NCBI GenBank assembly: GCA_036567785.1
Contig: DATCTV010000060.1
Span: 62,001 to 126,000 of the forward strand
Source: Desulfomonilia bacterium
GTDB taxonomy: Bacteria > Desulfobacterota > Desulfomonilia > UBA1062
DNA length: 64,000 nt
Direction: 5' to 3'
The notes below the pieces were generated by a model. It did not search any database, was not told the origin of the DNA, and saw only the letters and a program-made list of their open reading frames with translations. This document shows positions 9,590 through 17,273 of the stretch, piece after piece. The position numbers and the translations under genes were made by a program. Position 1 is the stretch's first letter. Each line of letters begins with the position of its first letter.

Positions 9590-10798
9590 ATGGATAATAA
9601 AATTTCAAAAAACCTGATCAACAGGGGCATCATCATAATCGAGCCTCAAACTGTCTACATATCGGATGATGTTGACCCTGATCGTATCGAAGAAGGTGTG
9701 ACAATATATCCCGGCTGTAGGATATCGGGCAGAAAAACCTATATAGGAAAAGATACAAAACTGGGGCAGGAGGCACCCGCAAGCTTAGAGAATTGTTCGA
9801 TAGGCCGTGGTGTGGAGCTGAAAGGCGGGTATTTCAAGAATGCGGTTTTCCTTGACAGATCGTCTATGGGTTCTGGCGCTCATGTACGCGAGGCTACTAT
9901 ATTGGAAGAAGAGGCTAACGCGGCACATGCCGTCGGACTTAAACAGACGATACTTTTCCCATTCGTAACGCTGGGCAGCCTCATCAATTTCTGTGACTGT
10001 ATGATGGCAGGTGGCACGAGCAGAAAAAACCACAGCGAAGTCGGAAGCTCATATATACATTTCAACTTCACGCCCAATATGGACAAGGCAACCGCTTCAT
10101 TATTGGGCGATGTGCCCAGAGGTGTTTTTCTCAGAGAGAGGCCTATTTTTCTTGGAGGCCAGGGAGGTCTTGTAGGACCCTCTTGTATCGGTTTCGGCTC
10201 GACAATAGCTGCAGGCATTATATACAGAAATGACTTGGCGGACGGCATGCTGGTGGCAGGCACACAAGCTGAAGCTAAAGAATCTTCTTTCATCCCAGGG
10301 GCCTATTTCGAAGTAAAACGGAAGATTATGAATAACATATCCTATATCGCCAATCTTATTGCACTCAGGAAATGGTACACTGAAGTCAGGTCAGTATTCC
10401 TTACCGAACCTTTGTTGAAGGCATCCGTTGAGGCAATAGATTCTGGACTGGATGAGCGGGTTGCCAGGCTTAAAGCCTTTGCTGAAAAGATCCCGGAATC
10501 AGTCAAAAGTCTTAGGCTTCTTAAAAAAGAGCATCTGTCTGGTATTATCAGAGAACAGGAAGAATTTCACTTGAGGTGGCCTGAAATCGAAGACAACCTG
10601 AACAAGTTCAGAGACCTGGCAGGTGATACAAATCTAATGCGGAATTTTCTTTCCGGCCTGCCAGATGACAGTTCGGATTATATCGCTTCTATCCGCTCTC
10701 TTGATGAAAACACTGTCAGGGCTGGTATTTCCTGGCTCTCATCCATAACACATACAATAGAAACCGGTGTTTGTTCTCTTCTGCCGGCTTTATCTTAA
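9590..10798 (+). CDS. GlmU-like left-handed beta-helix protein without pyrophosphorylase domain
   Basis: A 402-residue protein whose first 240 residues are hexapeptide repeats similar to the acetyltransferase half of GlmU (for example IIEPQTVYI, then VTIYPGCRI and YIGKDTKLG). The uridylyltransferase domain of GlmU is absent, and about 150 helical residues of unknown function follow. Placed 29 bases after glmM, it could acetylate glucosamine-1-P or bind a sugar nucleotide; neither is proven. The GGAG sequence is unusually close to the ATG (one base), so initiation may use the weaker AGGA further upstream. GlmU-family similarity is clear and the reaction is inferred. Confidence 0.7.
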   Translation: MDNKISKNLINRGIIIIEPQTVYISDDVDPDRIEEGVTIYPGCRISGRKTYIGKDTKLGQEAPASLENCSIGRGVELKGGYFKNAVFLDRSSMGSGAHVREATILEEEANAAHAVGLKQTILFPFVTLGSLINFCDCMMAGGTSRKNHSEVGSSYIHFNFTPNMDKATASLLGDVPRGVFLRERPIFLGGQGGLVGPSCIGFGSTIAAGIIYRNDLADGMLVAGTQAEAKESSFIPGAYFEVKRKIMNNISYIANLIALRKWYTEVRSVFLTEPLLKASVEAIDSGLDERVARLKAFAEKIPESVKSLRLLKKEHLSGIIREQEEFHLRWPEIEDNLNKFRDLAGDTNLMRNFLSGLPDDSSDYIASIRSLDENTVRAGISWLSSITHTIETGVCSLLPALS

Positions 10799-10810
10799 CA
10801 AGAGGTTTTC

Positions 10811-11221
10811 ATGATAAAGTTGATAGCCATCATCCAGTGTCATATAGTTCATGAAAGATGCCCCGGATATTATTGCGACAGGGCATTCTCAACAAAAACA
10901 GGGGGCTTTGAAAACCTTGATCTTTCAAATGATGTCAGAAAGCTGTCTTTCACCTGCGGCGGCTGCTGTGGAAGGGCAATACACCGGAAGCTGAGCCTTC
11001 TTAGAAGAAAGGCCAAACAGTCCGATGGCATCGAGGCCCACGAGATACTGGTTAAACTTGCCAGCTGTATGACCAAAGACAACTATCATGGTCCAGCCTG
11101 CCCCCATCTGGACTATATCAAGGAACTGATACATAAAACCGGACTGAGCTTCTCCTGCGATACCGTAATCTCAAAAAAGGCGCAGGAGAAAAGGGCGGCA
11201 GGTGTTTACAGGCAAGGTTAG
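10811..11221 (+). CDS. CGGC-domain protein
   Basis: A 136-residue protein of the CGGC family (putative metal or Fe-S binding; function unknown). It carries the defining CGGCCGRA motif near residue 50, an early CPGYYC pair and later cysteines near residues 87, 99 and 117. It starts 12 bases after the beta-helix gene and is probably the last gene of the same transcript. No membrane segment or signal peptide. Confidence 0.75.
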   Translation: MIKLIAIIQCHIVHERCPGYYCDRAFSTKTGGFENLDLSNDVRKLSFTCGGCCGRAIHRKLSLLRRKAKQSDGIEAHEILVKLASCMTKDNYHGPACPHLDYIKELIHKTGLSFSCDTVISKKAQEKRAAGVYRQG

Positions 11222-11420
11222 CTGTTGTGGTAAGCTTATAAGACAAGGTATTTCATGTACTATTTTCAGACAGGGCTTTTTTCTGTCATCCTATTGATTT
11301 ATTTGGTTTTTTTCTCCAAATTTGACTTATATTCATATCATGGGTATATAGAGAAAAGTATTTTATGATCTTCTGAATTACATTGTTTAGTAAATCATAA
11401 AACACTGTTGGAGGTTATTT

Positions 11421-12728
11421 GTGATTAGAACAAAGACGCCGTCCTTCGGATGGCTGATATTAATAAATATAATATTTATACTGATTGCACTGCCTGACGC
11501 GGTTAATGCAATGCCTGCCTCAAATCATAAATATATTAATGGTGGCGCCGGTACACAAACATTCTCGACAGCAGCCAGAATCGTACCAGGTAAGATTACA
11601 TACCAGGTAAAGGAAGGAGACACCTTTATCACAGTCCTTACCAGTCAGGGCGTTTCCATGACCGATGCACTTTATGCTTCAAAAAATGTCGATAAAAATA
11701 TCCTCAAAAGGATCAGACCGGGCGATGAAATTGACCTGAGAATGAAAACCGGCAAACCATTCATTATAGAAATAGGATACAGTTCCCCCTCATCAAAGAG
11801 AAAAGTTATTTATTCTGGAAAAGCCATATCGATTAAACCTTTCATTACTGGAACTGATTCAAAAGCCACAAAGGAATCCGTAACGAAATCATCAATACCT
11901 GATAAACAAATCAAGGAAAACATCGTTGCAATCCCGGGTATGAATCCCGAAGAATTGACGGGGAATATTCTTTCAGCAGCCGATGGTACATTCTGTTCGG
12001 TCTTCAATGCACCTCAAGAGGTTCAGGCAAAAATCAGAAAGGAAACACAGGATTTGAACAGACAGCTTCTGAAATCAAAAAATGAGAAGAAGAAAAAAGA
12101 CCTGATGCTCGCATCAACGAAACGTCACAAATCCCAGACGCTCGCAAACAGGAAGATGAATGAACACTCCCGTTATGCGTATTCACAGAAAAAACGCAGT
12201 ACACTCCTTGCTTCATATGATGACGAGAGCCAATCCGATGCATACGAAGACAATACGGATGATGCAGCAATAAGCGACAACCCGGAACTTAGAGAAAAGC
12301 TCATCAGTGTTGCGGATACGTACAAAGGCATCCCCTATAGAAGGGGAGGGGCCTCAACCAGCGCTACCGACTGCAGCGGGCTTACTATGCAAATATACAG
12401 GGATCTGGGGCTTAATCTCCCGAGATCGAGCAGTGAACAATTCCATGTCGGTATACCCAGGAAAAAGGATGAGCTTGAAAAGGGAGACCTGGTATTCTTT
12501 TCTACTACTTCTCCATATAAAAAGATCAAAGTCCAAAGCAAAAAGAATCCCAACAAGAAAATCGTCAAATATATAAAGGCACCCAGGAGAATCACCCATG
12601 TGGGAATTTATGTGGGAGACGGAAAATTTATGCATGCCCCGAGGCCTGGACATACGGTTACAGTAGAATCTCTCAATACAAGTTATTATAGAAAGAATTA
12701 CGTTGGCGCCAGGTCTGTAATCCGCTGA
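11421..12728 (+). CDS. Exported NlpC/P60 peptidoglycan endopeptidase
   Basis: Cleaves peptide stems of peptidoglycan outside the cytoplasm. A signal peptide ends near residue 30 (hydrophobic stretch, then AVNAMP). Residues about 55-140 resemble the LysM/opacity-associated segment seen before M23 and NlpC domains. A charged Lys-rich linker runs to about residue 280. The C-terminal NlpC/P60 domain has Cys318 in TDCSGL, His393 in THVGIY and His405 as the third catalytic position. The GTG start has a GGAGG site six bases upstream. It stands alone in the plus direction, with a 199-base AT-rich leader that shows no clear promoter. Confidence 0.88.
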   Translation: MIRTKTPSFGWLILINIIFILIALPDAVNAMPASNHKYINGGAGTQTFSTAARIVPGKITYQVKEGDTFITVLTSQGVSMTDALYASKNVDKNILKRIRPGDEIDLRMKTGKPFIIEIGYSSPSSKRKVIYSGKAISIKPFITGTDSKATKESVTKSSIPDKQIKENIVAIPGMNPEELTGNILSAADGTFCSVFNAPQEVQAKIRKETQDLNRQLLKSKNEKKKKDLMLASTKRHKSQTLANRKMNEHSRYAYSQKKRSTLLASYDDESQSDAYEDNTDDAAISDNPELREKLISVADTYKGIPYRRGGASTSATDCSGLTMQIYRDLGLNLPRSSSEQFHVGIPRKKDELEKGDLVFFSTTSPYKKIKVQSKKNPNKKIVKYIKAPRRITHVGIYVGDGKFMHAPRPGHTVTVESLNTSYYRKNYVGARSVIR

Positions 12729-12742
12729 GTTTCATAAGTGCT

Positions 12743-13570
12743 TCAGGCATATAAAATCTTTTGTTTTTTAAGCCATTCAAGGATAATTCCTTTCACTCTG
12801 TTATCCTTCCTCAACTGATGGGGTGCTCCTTCAAGTATAATCTTCTGGGGGAAATGTGGTGCAGCTTTATAGATTCTGTCCGCGTGAGAAACAGGCACCA
12901 CAGTATCACTGTTGCCATGTATGATGCAAAGAGGCACATCCTGAGGAAGCCATCTGATAAAATTCTCTGCTTTGAGTGAGGTAAAACCATAATACCATTT
13001 ATTGATATCATCAGGAGACATCGGGTCTCTTATAAGCCCCAGTTCCCTGAAGTGTGATGCCATGAGTTCTTTATCTTCAGGGATTATCTGAGACAGATCC
13101 GCTGGGGTCGCCATCAGCATCAGACTTCTGATATTCTTCTTCTCCAGGGCGGCGAATCTTGCCGCTATTGCCCCGCCCGCACTGAACCCGATTATATTTA
13201 TTGCCGCATTATCCGATCCGGGCAATTCCGAAACAAGATCATATATCTTCACAAGGTCTTCATGCCATAGATTCAGATCGATATTCCCTGATGATTCACC
13301 ACACCCGCTGAAATTGAAAACGACACTGATGAATCCATTATCCGCAAGCAATTCAGCCAATGGAACATATCCCATGTCACCTGGCAAAGGCTTGCCTCCC
13401 GGGATGCCGTGACATATTATAACAACAGGCGACAAACCTTTTTTTTCAGGGAAGTACAGCCAGGCCTTTATCGTCCGTTTCCCTGAAGTTAGAAGATATT
13501 CTTTCGATTTCATTCTGGAGCAGTCCAAATCTCCTGTAAACCAATGCCCAGGCATATATTTCTGTCTCAT
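12743..13570 (-). CDS. Alpha/beta hydrolase (serine esterase/peptidase-like)
   Basis: A cytoplasmic alpha/beta-hydrolase fold enzyme of unknown substrate. The oxyanion region is CHGIPGG, the nucleophile elbow GFSAGG (Ser about 130), the acid Asp lies in GNSDTVVP and the base His in GAPHQL. The N-terminal 125 bases overlap the upstream TPR gene if the ATG at 13570 is used. A later ATG at 13513 shortens the overlap to about 70 bases but lacks a good ribosome site, whereas 13570 has GAGGG upstream. Start uncertain, family secure. Confidence 0.82.
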   Translation of the reverse strand: MRQKYMPGHWFTGDLDCSRMKSKEYLLTSGKRTIKAWLYFPEKKGLSPVVIICHGIPGGKPLPGDMGYVPLAELLADNGFISVVFNFSGCGESSGNIDLNLWHEDLVKIYDLVSELPGSDNAAINIIGFSAGGAIAARFAALEKKNIRSLMLMATPADLSQIIPEDKELMASHFRELGLIRDPMSPDDINKWYYGFTSLKAENFIRWLPQDVPLCIIHGNSDTVVPVSHADRIYKAAPHFPQKIILEGAPHQLRKDNRVKGIILEWLKKQKILYA

Positions 13571-14588
13571 CAAAGATTATTCCCTCAGTTCCAGGTTCCT
13601 GTCTTGCAGGTATCCTATGTTTTGCGGCAAGAGACATTATAGTATTTGAAGGTATTTTAAGCATCTCTGACGCCTTCTCCAGAGTTATTCTTCTGAAATC
13701 CCTGTTGTCATTTTTTTTGAATACAAACGTTTGAACTATTGCGTTCTTGGTCTCCTCGGGGTCGATAAGATATGCCTTTTCAATTACTTCCAGATAGCCC
13801 TTTTCCTGCTGATATAAGACATTCGCCAGTTCAACGAGAATCCGGCTGTCATTAGGATAGTTGACAATTACCTTATTGAGAATATCCGCTGCATTCTCCA
13901 TGTCTCCAAGGAAGAAATATATTTCGGCAATATAGAGGAAGGTGTCTCTGTCATTCTCTCCAAGTTCAAGGGATTTCAAAAACATCTCAAGTGCAAGATC
14001 CAGATGCCCGAGTTCCCTGTGGCAGATACCTATCAGTTTGAATATTAAAGAGCTGCTTGAACATAAGACTTTCGCTTTTTCCAGATCGTCCGCAGCAATT
14101 GTATAATAGCCATGGGACATTTTATCTTTTGCCCTGCTCATGAATATTCTGAACCTTTCTTCAAAGTCTTTGACGGAAAGGCTGTTGGCAGGTGTCCTGA
14201 AATCAAGACCGGATGTGCAAAGGTCAATATATGAAGCACTCTCATTTAGAACACCGTCGTAATCAAGAGATTCAACCACCCTCTGGCACAGGTTCTTTAT
14301 TGGAAGCATAGTGGAAGCCTTGTTGGACACTGCAAGACTTGTGATCAGGCTCTCATCCCCTTCCATTTCCGAGAGATGCCTTGCCTCGTTTGTCAGTTCC
14401 CGGAAGAAGTGATTTGTCATGTCCATCGAGTTTTCTATCGGGATAGGCATTGCTGACTTATATTCGCCGCCGGGGCATGTATATTCAAAACTTACCCAGA
14501 GTTCATTATACTCGGCATCAACTCTCTCAACTTCAATTGAAATCAGTTCAATCGCTGCCTTTGTCTGTTCAAGTTTTCCTCTCATCAT
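13446..14588 (-). CDS. TPR protein with C-terminal MerR-like helix-turn-helix
   Basis: A 380-residue protein of unknown role. Residues about 170-290 form three to four TPR-type helical repeats. Residues about 305-365 look like an excisionase/MerR-type HTH (ITLEKASEMLKI, then an Arg/Glu-rich wing). The N-terminal 120 residues are mixed alpha/beta and unassigned. Its 3' end overlaps the hydrolase gene. It could be a DNA-binding scaffold; no partner is visible. Confidence 0.72.
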   Translation of the reverse strand: MMRGKLEQTKAAIELISIEVERVDAEYNELWVSFEYTCPGGEYKSAMPIPIENSMDMTNHFFRELTNEARHLSEMEGDESLITSLAVSNKASTMLPIKNLCQRVVESLDYDGVLNESASYIDLCTSGLDFRTPANSLSVKDFEERFRIFMSRAKDKMSHGYYTIAADDLEKAKVLCSSSSLIFKLIGICHRELGHLDLALEMFLKSLELGENDRDTFLYIAEIYFFLGDMENAADILNKVIVNYPNDSRILVELANVLYQQEKGYLEVIEKAYLIDPEETKNAIVQTFVFKKNDNRDFRRITLEKASEMLKIPSNTIMSLAAKHRIPARQEPGTEGIIFDETEIYAWALVYRRFGLLQNEIERISSNFRETDDKGLAVLP

Positions 14589-14679
14589 TCACAGGTTTAT
14601 TCTGTGCATGCAAAAAAGTCAATAATGCCGGCATGGGAATTAATGAAATAAAGATATCACCAAAATACAGAGAAAACGT

Positions 14680-14709
14680 TTGGAAGCACTATTCCTGTTA
14701 TGATATAAA
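14680..14709 (+). promoter_or_regulatory. Possible promoter of the DUF1573 gene
   Basis: TTGGAA, an 18-base spacer and TATAAA lie about 40 bases upstream of the ATG at 14750. Pattern-based only. Confidence 0.35.
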
Positions 14710-14749
14710 CCCTTATGCAAATTCAAAGACATATACCGGAGGATTTATT

Positions 14750-15448
14750 ATGCTGAAAAAAGGGAGCCTTGCTGTAATCGTAGCTGCAATAATGTTTGCT
14801 GCCATTTCATCCATTGCATATGCAGCGCCAAAAGCTGCGATTGACGAATACGTGTTCAATGCCGGAGATATACCTCAGGGAAAAGCCATAATTCATGATT
14901 TCATTATTAAGAATACAGGAGACATGCCGCTTGAAATAAAAGTCAAACCCTGTTGAGGGGTCAAAATCAACGCCCCGGTGGGGCCGATAGAACCAGGAAC
15001 CATAGGAAAAATACACGTGGAAATAAATACAACTCATATAAGGGATTCATATAAAAAAGAGATCAATGTCACGACAAACGACCCCAATAAAGGGGCTTTC
15101 ATACTGACTGTAAATGCGACTGTAAGGGAGACGCTGTCGATAACCCCTCCATATATTAATTTAGGAAGTGTATCTGTAAACTCAAAAATCAATCAGCCCA
15201 TAAAAGTCGAAAACAAGGGAAAGAGTACCGTGAAAATAACGGCTATAAGTGTTAAGTCTGCTGCCAATCTGAGCATAACCCCTGATAAGAATATTATAAT
15301 CAAGCCCGGCAAAACAAAAGACCTCATGTTAAAGCTTGATTCAGGAAACAGTCCCAGTACCATTGAAGGAACCATATCTATCAAAACCAATATTCCCAGT
15401 CTTCCTGAAAAAATCATACCGGTAAGAGCGGAGGTTCTTGCCAGATAG
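14750..15448 (+). CDS. Exported DUF1573 protein, candidate selenoprotein (in-frame UGA)
   Basis: A 232-codon frame interrupted only by TGA at codon 69 (14954-14956). It starts with ATG behind GGAGG and a signal peptide ending in AYA. The segment before the TGA (FIIKNTGDMPLEI, then VKPC) and the one after it (GVKINAPVGPIEPGT, then VTTNDPNKG) form one continuous DUF1573/ASH-type beta-sandwich. The UGA falls exactly at the place of the family's conserved SCGC cysteine motif, giving Cys68-Sec69-Gly. A second beta-sandwich follows (residues about 130-230). A SECIS-like hairpin lies just downstream. Known family: mostly uncharacterised exported proteins. Inference: an extracytoplasmic thiol/selenol redox or metal-binding site. 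A nonsense mutation is the alternative, but the downstream frame shows no other decay. Confidence 0.72.
14954..14956 (+). other. Putative selenocysteine UGA codon
   Basis: In-frame TGA directly after a Cys codon (TGT) within the conserved cysteine motif of DUF1573. The frame on both sides encodes one domain. Recoding needs selA/selB/selC/selD elsewhere in the genome; none lies in this window. Confidence 0.7.
14972..14984 (+). promoter_or_regulatory. Putative bacterial SECIS hairpin
   Basis: GCCCC, loop GGT, GGGGC: a five-pair all-GC stem whose loop starts with G and lies 20 bases after the UGA. From memory, the bacterial SECIS consensus asks for a stem-loop with G in the first two loop positions about 16-37 bases after the UGA, and this fits. 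A competing GGGG (14957-14960) pairing also exists. Confidence 0.6.
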
Positions 15449-15482
15449 GAGAAGATTACATTTTGGCCTCCATACAGGTATC

Positions 15483-17030
15483 ATGAAAGAACGATTCGGA
15501 AGAAACATCCTTACCGTAGGTGGCCTTACAGGTATCAGCCGTATACTTGGATATATACGCGATATGGTGACAGCGTGGCTTCTGGGTGCCACAGGGCTGG
15601 CTGACGCCTTTTTCATCGCCTACAGGATACCAAATCTTCTCAGACGCATTATGGGAGAAGGTGCGATAACCATTGCAGTTGTTCCTGTTTTCAATGAAGT
15701 CAAGGAAAAAGAGGGCCTTGAAAAGGCATTCAAGATGGCTGAGAGCGTTTTCACTCTCATGTTCATAAGCCTTGTCATTATCACCATCATTGGTGAGCTT
15801 ATTGCCCCCGGGCTTGTTGCCCTTCTTGCTTTTGGAAAAATCAACACTGGCGATTTTCAGGTTGCCGTTCATCTTACTCGAATAATGTTTCCGTTTATTC
15901 TGCTTATCGGAATAGTTTCTCTCTTCATGGGAATTCTCAATTCGGTAGGACACTTTGCAGCACCTGCCGGGGCCCCGATCCTGCTCAATATCTTCATGAT
16001 CGGAATACCCGTAATATTTTATGTCTGGTATCCATTCTTTTCATCTCCTGCGGATGCCCTTGCATGGGGGGTGATAGCCGGAGGGGTTGCTCAAATCCTT
16101 CTCCAACTGCCTCAACTGAAGAGATACAAGGTGCCAATAAGATTCAATGCCGATTTCAGGGATAAAAACATTCGGCAGGTGACAAGACTTATGGGTATTG
16201 CGGCAATCGGTGCATCAATTTATCAGATAAATGTTCTTGTAGGAACACAGCTTGCATCATTTCTTAAAACCGGCAGTATCTCGTTTCTGTATTACGCTCA
16301 AAGACTCCTTGAACTCCCGCTTGGAATTTTCGCATTTGCCGTTGGTAATGTAATGCTTCCTGCAATGAGTTCGGCATCCGCTCGCATGGACAACACTGAG
16401 CTTTCATCCCTGATATCGCGCTCCATTGTAATGGTTCTCGTATTCACCGTGCCGTCTTCTGTTGCATTGGTTATACTGGCGGAACCAGTTACCGCCGTTC
16501 TTTTCATGAGGGGTGCATTTACTATCGCTGATGCAAAAGAAACCGCCTATGCATTGCAGATGTATTCAATATCCCTATGGGCAATAGGTTATGTACGTAT
16601 CCTTAATCAGGCCCTGTATTCGATGCAGGAAGCAAAGACCGTCGTGAACATAGGATGGATGGCCCTGGTTGTAAATGTAGCCATGAGTCTCTTATTGATG
16701 TTCTTCATGAGACATGCAGGAATTGCCCTTGCAAGCAGTATCTCTGTATTCTTCCAGCTTATAATTTTCCACTTTATCCTGACAAGAAAGCAAATTAAAT
16801 TCAGCATGTCGTTATACAGAGACTGCCTGAAGATAATTACGGCATCATTCATTATGGGAATAGTGCTTTATCTGTTCATTTTACATAATTTCTGGCAGCA
16901 CGGTTTGAACACGAACAGCCTAATAATGCTTTCAGCATGCATTATTGCCGGAACCGTCGCATATTTTGCAGTGCTTTATATTTCAGGAATAAGACCGGCA
17001 AAATTTTTCTCACAGAGAAGAGTCCATTAG
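15483..17030 (+). CDS. murJ: Lipid II flippase MurJ (MviN)
   Basis: A polytopic inner-membrane protein (about 14 hydrophobic segments) of the MOP superfamily that flips lipid II for peptidoglycan synthesis. The N-terminal signature is VGGLTGISRILGYIRD, followed by RIPNLLRR and GEGAITIAVVPVF. The length of about 515 residues is typical. The frame is open from 15438, but the ATG at 15483 puts the family signature at the normal place. It lies 34 bases after the DUF1573 gene and may share its transcript. Confidence 0.95.
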   Translation: MKERFGRNILTVGGLTGISRILGYIRDMVTAWLLGATGLADAFFIAYRIPNLLRRIMGEGAITIAVVPVFNEVKEKEGLEKAFKMAESVFTLMFISLVIITIIGELIAPGLVALLAFGKINTGDFQVAVHLTRIMFPFILLIGIVSLFMGILNSVGHFAAPAGAPILLNIFMIGIPVIFYVWYPFFSSPADALAWGVIAGGVAQILLQLPQLKRYKVPIRFNADFRDKNIRQVTRLMGIAAIGASIYQINVLVGTQLASFLKTGSISFLYYAQRLLELPLGIFAFAVGNVMLPAMSSASARMDNTELSSLISRSIVMVLVFTVPSSVALVILAEPVTAVLFMRGAFTIADAKETAYALQMYSISLWAIGYVRILNQALYSMQEAKTVVNIGWMALVVNVAMSLLLMFFMRHAGIALASSISVFFQLIIFHFILTRKQIKFSMSLYRDCLKIITASFIMGIVLYLFILHNFWQHGLNTNSLIMLSACIIAGTVAYFAVLYISGIRPAKFFSQRRVH

Positions 17031-17207
17031 GATGAGAAATATATTGCCTTAAAAGAAGATAAAAAATTGCATTATTTATAATTTACTGGCAAGATATTAA
17101 CAATGTTTAGAGTATTAATTAATTTCTAATTTTAATATAATCAAATAGTTGCAATCTACTGAATATATGGCATCATGTTTGCTAACTTGTTTTACAGGAG
17201 TTTTACA

Positions 17208-17261
17208 GTGCCGGTATTTGAAAAGATAAATATTTTTAAATGTTTTTATATAAATAATTGA
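17208..17261 (+). CDS. Possible 17-residue leader ORF
   Basis: GTG with an AGGAG site seven bases upstream opens a 17-codon frame (MPVFEKINIFKCFYINN) ending 12 bases before the next ATG. It occupies part of the 243-base AT-rich gap after murJ. It could be a leader peptide or coincidence; no repeat or attenuator hairpin is seen. Confidence 0.25.
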   Translation: MPVFEKINIFKCFYINN

Positions 17262-17273
17262 GGTTGCAAACCC

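Noticed and set aside
11256-11290. GACAG/CTGTC hairpin with T-run after the CGGC gene
   Set aside because: Only five pairs with the T-run mostly in the loop; too weak to call a terminator.
14978-15448. Separate gene starting at GTG 14978 after a nonsense codon
   Set aside because: It is in the same frame as the upstream part, has no ribosome site of its own and would start in the middle of a beta-sandwich; UGA recoding explains it better.
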